Source: JAXDLH01 sp034666705
Lineage (GTDB): Bacteria; Chloroflexota; UBA6077; SHYK01
Assembly (NCBI GenBank): GCA_034666705.1
Contig: JAXDLH010000297.1
Span: 1 to 11,238, forward strand
Reading direction: 5' to 3'
DNA: 11,238 bases
Shown: piece by piece, positions 1-3,907 of the stretch
Layout of the letters: every line of letters starts with the position of its first letter
Position numbering within the stretch: position 1 is the stretch's first letter
Made by a program: the position numbers and the translations under genes
The notes under the pieces: generated by a model
Told to the model about the DNA's origin: nothing
Databases searched by the model: none
Seen by the model: the letters and a program-made list of their open reading frames with translations, nothing else

Positions 1-91
1 CAGCGAGAACGAGACGTATGGCAATGATGTCGGCCTGAATCGCCCCGGGCACCTGGAGACTCTAATCCGTAAGCTGACCGGGGTGATTTAG
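1..91 (+). CDS. C-terminal tail of an unidentified protein (partial, enters from the left edge)
   Basis: An open frame runs from base 2 to a TAG at 89-91 and encodes 29 residues, ending in RPGHLETLIRKLTGVI. About three quarters of its codons end in G or C, like the real genes here, so it is probably the true end of a plus-strand gene that begins outside the window. The stop overlaps the stop of the minus-strand sigma gene by four bases, a compact convergent arrangement. I do not recognise the family from this tail. It could be a chance frame, since only 29 codons are visible. Confidence 0.4.
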   Translation, partial: SENETYGNDVGLNRPGHLETLIRKLTGVI

Positions 92-708
92 GAGCGGGGC
101 GATGGCGTGGCGTTGCGGGCGAGGAGGGTGCGCAGGTGCTGCAGGCACGCGGTGGAGCGGCAGCGCAGCGCCTCGCCCGATTCGCTCGTGCGTTGCGCCA
201 CCTCTGCGTCGGACGGGTGCTCGGGGTCGAAGAACAGCGCATGGACGAGATGCCGGCAGTGGGGCTCGAGCTGCTCCATGGAGCGAGCGAGCGTGGCCCA
301 TTGCCCCTCCAGCATGATGCGCTCGGCTGGCTGCCAGGCGGCAGCCGGGGTCGGCTGGCTGCTGGGCACCGGGGATTCGGGTGCGGGCTGCCGCTCGCAG
401 AGCACTTGCCACGAGCGCTGTCCCGTGGTGCGCACCAGCCAGGCTGGCAGCGCTTCGCGGCGGCGCACTTCGCGGCGCTCCCACAGCTCTTCCCATACGC
501 CCTGGAACACGTCCGCCCGATCCCATTCCTGTAGTCCGTACCGGGCGGCGACGCCGTTCACGAGCCCGGCGTGGCGGCGAATCAACGTCTCCCACGCTGG
601 CTGGTCGCCGCGTGCTGCCTGATCCAGCAGCTCGCCATCGGTCGCAGGTGACTCGACAACGTCGGGCGTCGGTTCGATCTCGGGGCCGACGACGAGGGTC
701 ACGTTCAC
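88..708 (-). CDS. ECF-like sigma-70 family RNA polymerase sigma factor (second paralogue)
   Basis: This 206-aa protein has the two-domain layout of ECF-type sigma factors. The sigma-2 region (about residues 35-105) contains AGLVNGVAARYGL, then DRADVFQGVWEELW, the core-binding and -10 recognition part, then LPAWLVRTT. A proline-rich linker (about 107-130) leads to sigma-4 (about 140-197), with LEPHCRHLVHALFFDPEHPSD and the helix-turn-helix. It is clearly paralogous to the sigma factor at 3015-3671. Its helix-turn-helix (AEVAQRTSESGEALRCRSTACL) departs further from the usual ECF pattern than the paralogue's does. I chose the GTG at 708 because GGAGG lies 8 nt upstream (717-721); an upstream in-frame GTG at 723 would give 211 aa but has a poorer ribosome site. 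It follows the peptidase gene on the same strand but is separated by a strong hairpin, so it probably has its own promoter. No anti-sigma gene sits beside it. Confidence 0.88.
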   Translation of the reverse strand: MNVTLVVGPEIEPTPDVVESPATDGELLDQAARGDQPAWETLIRRHAGLVNGVAARYGLQEWDRADVFQGVWEELWERREVRRREALPAWLVRTTGQRSWQVLCERQPAPESPVPSSQPTPAAAWQPAERIMLEGQWATLARSMEQLEPHCRHLVHALFFDPEHPSDAEVAQRTSESGEALRCRSTACLQHLRTLLARNATPSPRS

Positions 709-795
709 GACTTCAACCTCCACTGGACCTGAAACCCTTCATGAACCGGGGTCTCACCACCTACGCGATGGCGAGCTGCCTTGAACGCCAATCGG

Positions 796-841
796 CCCAC
801 ACGGGGCGCCTCTCCTGACGTGAAGAGGCGCCCCGTGTGGG
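796..841 (-). terminator. Perfect 18-bp stem hairpin after the G1 peptidase gene
   Basis: CCCACACGGGGCGCCTCT at 796-813 pairs perfectly with 824-841 around a 10-nt loop. It begins 8 bases past the peptidase stop codon (850-852), where a transcription terminator is expected. There is no T tract on either side, so it is either a terminator not dependent on U residues or an mRNA 3'-end stabiliser. It separates the cluster from the downstream sigma gene. Confidence 0.65.
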
Positions 842-849
842 TGCGCTGT

Positions 850-1647
850 CTACAGCTTGGTCACCAGGAAGGACGAGCCGCCGAGCGAGAGCGGTACGGG
901 GGCTGCGAGGTGCAGGCCACTCACGCCGAGCATCACCAGGGGCGCATTCCTCCACCGCAGGTCGTTGATCACGCCGGCGCTGCCGTTGATGGTCGCTCCG
1001 GCGTTCGTGAAGAGCACCGGGCTGAAGTTTGCGAGCTGGTGCGTGTTGCCATTGAAGCTCGGGTTCTCCACGACCCACTCCGCCGAGCTGCGCTGCGCGT
1101 TGCGTTGGGTCATGGTGGTCCCATAGCTCGCGCCGGTGGTCACGTTCTTCAGACTGACGGCGAAGGAGTCGCCCCCCTGATAGTGCACCGCGGCTTGCAC
1201 CACGTCGCCTGGATGCAGGAGGAAGTGAGGGAACACGGCCGGCGACGGGTACATCTGCGCGAAGGCGCCGTAGAAGGCTTTGCCATACACACAATAGTGC
1301 CACGTGCCGATCTGCTCAACCGTGCCACTCGCGTAGCCGTCGATACCGACCCAGGCAGAAGAGAAGCTGGTCGTGCCGTTGCAGGTCAGAGTCGGGATGG
1401 TCCACGTCGCATGCGCCTCGGTGACGCCGCCGGTGCCACTGCCGAGCAACGACCCGGTCAGTCCGCCCGACGTGGCTACGTAACCCGCCCAGTTGCTGCT
1501 CGCCGGCAGCGAGGGGGCGACGGTGGCAGTGCTGTTCGGCATGTCGCCACCGTCGTCGCCGGCCAACGCGACGTTGACGCCGATGACCGACGTGGCGAGC
1601 AGGATCGCGATGACGCGGGGCAGCGTAGATCTCCAACGAATCGTCAT
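850..1647 (-). CDS. Secreted G1-family glutamic endopeptidase (eqolisin, scytalidoglutamic-peptidase-like)
   Basis: This 265-aa protein matches peptidase family G1, acid-active endopeptidases best known from fungi that use a Gln/Glu catalytic dyad. Residues 1-29 form a signal peptide (basic start, hydrophobic stretch, cleavage after ALA). The family's SSNWAGYV opening is at 50-57 and the AWVGIDG strand at 98-104. Gln112 in VEQIG and Glu190 in SSAEWVVENP align with the two catalytic residues, so the enzyme should be active. Only about 20 residues separate the predicted cleavage site from the catalytic fold, so there is no long propeptide like that of fungal members. Its ATG directly abuts the TAA of the HD-GYP gene (TAA-ATG); a GGAG inside the end of that gene serves as ribosome site. 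This implies co-expression with the HD-GYP and sigma genes. The likely role is extracellular protein digestion or processing outside the cell. The family call is strong; the substrate is unknown. Confidence 0.88.
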   Translation of the reverse strand: MTIRWRSTLPRVIAILLATSVIGVNVALAGDDGGDMPNSTATVAPSLPASSNWAGYVATSGGLTGSLLGSGTGGVTEAHATWTIPTLTCNGTTSFSSAWVGIDGYASGTVEQIGTWHYCVYGKAFYGAFAQMYPSPAVFPHFLLHPGDVVQAAVHYQGGDSFAVSLKNVTTGASYGTTMTQRNAQRSSAEWVVENPSFNGNTHQLANFSPVLFTNAGATINGSAGVINDLRWRNAPLVMLGVSGLHLAAPVPLSLGGSSFLVTKL

Positions 1648-2370
1648 TTATGCATTCTCCATTGAATATGCGGTGTAGTAGTCATCCGACATTGCTGGAC
1701 CCAGCAGCGCCAAGGCTGCGGCCAGCTTCGCGGCAGGCTCGACCATGGGCTCGCTCTCGAGCACGTCCTCCAGGGCTTCGACGATGCGGTTCGCCAGTTG
1801 CGCGCCAGCCTGTTTGTGCATGATCTCGATCGCCGCGCGGCGTGAGAGCGCCGGCCGATAGGGCCGGTCGCTGGTGAGCGCGTCGTACACGTCGGCCACG
1901 CCGACGATCTGGCCCGTGAGGCAGAGTTCATCCTCGCGCCGACCGTAGGGATAGCCGCTGCCGTCGAGCCGCTCGTGATGCTCGGCAACCAGACCGGCTA
2001 GCTGATGCCGACCGGCGGCGCGGAGCAGCCGCGCGCTCTCCTCCGCATGCAACTCGATCAGGGCGCGCTCCTCCTCGTCGAGCTTGCCGGGCTTGAGCAA
2101 CACGGGCAGCGGCACGGCGATCTTGCCCAGATCGTGGTAGAGGCCGGCCTCGTACGCGCGCTCCGTCGACTCCACGCCCATCCGGCGCGCGATGGCGACC
2201 GTGAGCCCGCCGACCCGCACGCAGTGCGCGTACGTGTCCCCGTCGTCGATCGAGCGCAGCGCCGCGACGAGGTCGCCGCTGGCCAGGGACTGGACGCGCC
2301 CCTCCCAGTAGCTCCCGTCCCAGCCGATCGCTGGGGCCGGCGCTTCAGAGCGCGGGGGTGCGAAGCTCAA
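1648..2370 (-). CDS. HD-GYP domain cyclic-di-GMP phosphodiesterase
   Basis: This 240-aa protein is essentially a stand-alone HD-GYP domain, a metal-dependent hydrolase that degrades cyclic di-GMP. Visible signature residues are His49 in DTYAHCVRV, the HD pair at 79-80 in YHDLGKIAVP, His108, HHERLDGSGYP at 131-141 and Asp160 in VADVYDALTSDRPYRP. The metal ligands and the GYP motif are all intact, so activity is expected. No receiver, GAF, PAS or membrane segment precedes it, so control is probably through expression or a partner protein. The start is a TTG at 2370 with GGGAGAAGAG just upstream. It lies inside the end of the 190-aa gene, giving a 26-bp overlap and probable translational coupling. 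The last codons carry the ribosome site of the G1 peptidase gene. The context places c-di-GMP turnover in the output of the sigma/CHAT module. Confidence 0.92.
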   Translation of the reverse strand: MSFAPPRSEAPAPAIGWDGSYWEGRVQSLASGDLVAALRSIDDGDTYAHCVRVGGLTVAIARRMGVESTERAYEAGLYHDLGKIAVPLPVLLKPGKLDEEERALIELHAEESARLLRAAGRHQLAGLVAEHHERLDGSGYPYGRREDELCLTGQIVGVADVYDALTSDRPYRPALSRRAAIEIMHKQAGAQLANRIVEALEDVLESEPMVEPAAKLAAALALLGPAMSDDYYTAYSMENA

Positions 2371-2917
2371 ACTCTTCTCCCTGTCCCCGGATCAGGAGCG
2401 TGAACGCTCCCCGCTCGACGTTGCGCAGGACGAAATAGCCGAGCGCGTTCGAGGCGAGTGGCGCGGGCAGCCCGCGCCCATCCTCGGCCTGCACCTCGAC
2501 GCGGAAATGCTTTGCGATGTCGTTCGGGGTAAGCTGGCCCGAGATGGTGACCCGGCCCTCGTCCCCCTCGCGGACCATGAGGTACGCGGTCAGCGAGCCG
2601 ACCTTGTAGATGAGCCGCCGGTCGACCGTGGCACCGCGTACGCCGACGAGCCGCGGCTGCAGCATGCTGTCGAACGACAGGCTGGCGACCAGGCGCGTCA
2701 GCAGGTTGGGACCACGCGCTGGCTCACGCTGCTGACTCGCCTGACTTACAGGGATCCGGGCGGCCCGGATGATGAACCAGCCGGGCGGCTCGACCGGCTC
2801 GGCCAGCAGCATGGGGGTGAGAACGTCGAGCTCCTCGTCCGAGAGGCGGTTCTCGCCCAGGCGGCGCAATAAGGACCACGGGACCTTTGGATGAGACCCT
2901 GATAACGCGGTGTTCAT
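2345..2917 (-). CDS. Sigma-associated protein with C-terminal CnaB/transthyretin-like domain (candidate anti-sigma or CHAT substrate)
   Basis: This 190-aa soluble protein has no signal peptide or membrane segment. The first part (about 1-57) is a helical stretch, LSDEELDVLTPMLLAEPVEPPGWFIIRAARI, followed by a flexible Q/R/P-rich linker (58-72). The rest (about 73-190) carries SFDS (81-84), VGVRG (91-95), DRRLIY (99-104), SGQL (126-129) and GYFVLRNVERGAFTLLIRG. These are typical of the CnaB/carboxypeptidase-regulatory beta-sandwich proteins that I recall next to sigma factor and CHAT genes; I could not search to confirm this. The ATG at 2917 has an excellent ribosome site, GGAGGG five to six bases upstream. 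It follows the sigma gene by 97 nt and overlaps the HD-GYP gene. A role restraining the sigma factor, or as a target of the divergent TPR-CHAT protease, is inference; no zinc-finger anti-sigma motif is visible. Confidence 0.72.
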   Translation of the reverse strand: MNTALSGSHPKVPWSLLRRLGENRLSDEELDVLTPMLLAEPVEPPGWFIIRAARIPVSQASQQREPARGPNLLTRLVASLSFDSMLQPRLVGVRGATVDRRLIYKVGSLTAYLMVREGDEGRVTISGQLTPNDIAKHFRVEVQAEDGRGLPAPLASNALGYFVLRNVERGAFTLLIRGQGEEFELRTPAL

Positions 2918-2948
2918 CTGCTCCCTCCGGGCAGCTTGATTCGTGGAT

Positions 2949-2967
2949 CGGGGCGATCCGCGCCCCG
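2949..2967 (-). other. Short GC hairpin between sigma gene and 190-aa gene
   Basis: CGGGGCG (2949-2955) and CGCCCCG (2961-2967) form a 7-bp stem with a 5-nt loop in the 97-nt gap between the sigma gene and the 190-aa gene. It could be an mRNA processing or attenuation site that sets the ratio of sigma factor to its partner. Without a T tract it is not a convincing terminator, and such hairpins arise easily in GC-rich DNA. Confidence 0.35.
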
Positions 2968-3014
2968 CTATCTGCACAGTGGCCGGGGATCCGCGGAAAG
3001 TACTGTGGGCTGCA

Positions 3015-3671
3015 TCACACCAGCCCCAGGGCCGGCGCGACCGACGTTTCCAGGTGCTGCCGGAGCCGGAGCAGGCAGCGCTGGCGCATGGGCCCGACGC
3101 TGTTCTTTGGCACGGCGAGCTGGCGGGCGATGTCGTCATAGGACGGCTCTTCGGGATCGAAGAAGAGCGACCAGAGGAGCTGCCGATCGCGGGGCTCGAG
3201 CGATTCGACGCCCTGCGCCAACGTCGCCCAGCCCTCGGCCATGACGAGCAACTCGTCCGGCTTCCAGCCGCGATCCGCCTGCATCTCCAGCGCCTCGTCG
3301 CCGTCGGTGTGGTCCTGCTGCGCACGCCGCTGGCGGATGCACTGCCACGCGGCGCGTGCCGTGACGGTGACGAGCCAGCCGGGGAGTCGCTGCCGATCCT
3401 TGATGCTGCGCAGCTTGCGCCATAGCTCGATCGAGACCTGCTGGAAGATGTCCGCGCGATCGGCCTCGGGCAGCCCGTAGCGTGCGGCCACGCCGTTGAT
3501 CAAGCCGGCGTAGCGCGCAATGAGCGCTTCCCAGCTCTGCTCGTCGCCGGCCAGGCAGGCGTCGATCAGACAGTCGAGGTCGTCCGCATCGAGTGCGGCG
3601 AACCCGGCTAATTCGAGGTCCATGGCGGTGAAGCTCGCGGCCGACTCGGCCGGCGGGGCGGATACAGTCAT
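3015..3671 (-). CDS. ECF-like sigma-70 family RNA polymerase sigma factor, first gene of the cluster
   Basis: This 218-aa sigma factor directs RNA polymerase to a specific promoter set. Sigma-2 spans about residues 42-112: WEALIARYAGLINGVAARYGL, then DRADIFQQVSIELWRKL and LPGWLVTVTARAAWQCIR. Sigma-4 spans about 152-207, with LEPRDRQLLWSLFFDPEEPSYDDIARQL and a canonical helix-turn-helix, NSVGPMRQRCLLRLRQHL. The linker is acidic (QDHTDGDEALEMQAD). There is no C-terminal extension. It heads a minus-strand unit of sigma, 190-aa protein, HD-GYP and G1 peptidase, and is divergent from the TPR-CHAT unit. The ATG at 3671 has no clear ribosome site; an ATG at 3623 (residue 17) is possible and would still leave both domains whole. 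Its upstream region contains inverted repeats that could serve autoregulation. The family call is certain; the target promoters are unknown. Confidence 0.92.
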   Translation of the reverse strand: MTVSAPPAESAASFTAMDLELAGFAALDADDLDCLIDACLAGDEQSWEALIARYAGLINGVAARYGLPEADRADIFQQVSIELWRKLRSIKDRQRLPGWLVTVTARAAWQCIRQRRAQQDHTDGDEALEMQADRGWKPDELLVMAEGWATLAQGVESLEPRDRQLLWSLFFDPEEPSYDDIARQLAVPKNSVGPMRQRCLLRLRQHLETSVAPALGLV

Positions 3672-3796
3672 GAAGCCAGTTTGTTCCGGAATGTAGCAAA
3701 TTCGTAACGCTGTTGTTACTATCGGCGGCCAAACCGGCCGAATATATAGAGCAGGGCCACTCTGTGAGCACGTTCACGTCGCGCGGAGGCGACCAC
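3672..3796. promoter_or_regulatory. Divergent promoter/operator region between the sigma cluster and the TPR-CHAT unit
   Basis: This 125-nt gap drives both units. It has an A/T-rich island (AATATATAGA, 3741-3750) that is unusual in this GC-rich DNA and could supply a -10 on either strand; on the minus strand TATATT (3747-3742) matches five of six consensus bases. GTAAC/GTTAC half-sites (3704-3708, 3715-3719) flank a 6-nt spacer, and TTCCGGAA (3684-3691) is a perfect palindrome. A minus-strand GTAACA-18-TACATT pair (3719-3714, 3695-3690) is another possible promoter and would give a nearly leaderless sigma mRNA. None of these can be assigned firmly. Confidence 0.45.
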
Positions 3797-3907
3797 ATGG
3801 CACGGCATCGTTTCGCCAGCAATCCACTCGGCACGCGCGAACGTTGGCGCTTCCCTACACGGGTGCCGTTCCAACGGAGCATCCCGCCCGACCGCGGTGC
3901 TCATTGA
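3797..3907 (+). CDS. 36-aa arginine-rich small ORF/leader, translationally coupled to TPR-CHAT
   Basis: ATG at 3797 has a consensus ribosome site (GGAGG at 3785-3789, 7 nt upstream), much better than anything in front of the large gene that follows. The frame encodes 36 residues, starting MARHRFASNPLG and ending PPDRGAH, with eight arginines and no membrane segment. Its TGA (3905-3907) shares the A of the ATG of the TPR-CHAT gene (TGATG). That is the classic arrangement for termination-reinitiation, and it would explain why the CHAT gene lacks its own ribosome site. It may be a regulatory leader peptide or a small functional protein. I do not recognise the sequence. Confidence 0.5.
   Translation: MARHRFASNPLGTRERWRFPTRVPFQRSIPPDRGAH

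Noticed and set aside
2918..3325. N-terminal extension of the 190-aa protein (open frame back to 3325)
   Set aside because: It runs through the sigma gene in another frame with an Arg/Ser-rich composition typical of a shadow frame. The ATG at 2917 has a consensus ribosome site.
3844..3906. Upstream TTG start for the TPR-CHAT gene
   Set aside because: It has no ribosome site, and the added 21 residues overlap the better-supported small ORF in another frame. The ATG at 3907 fits the TGATG coupling.
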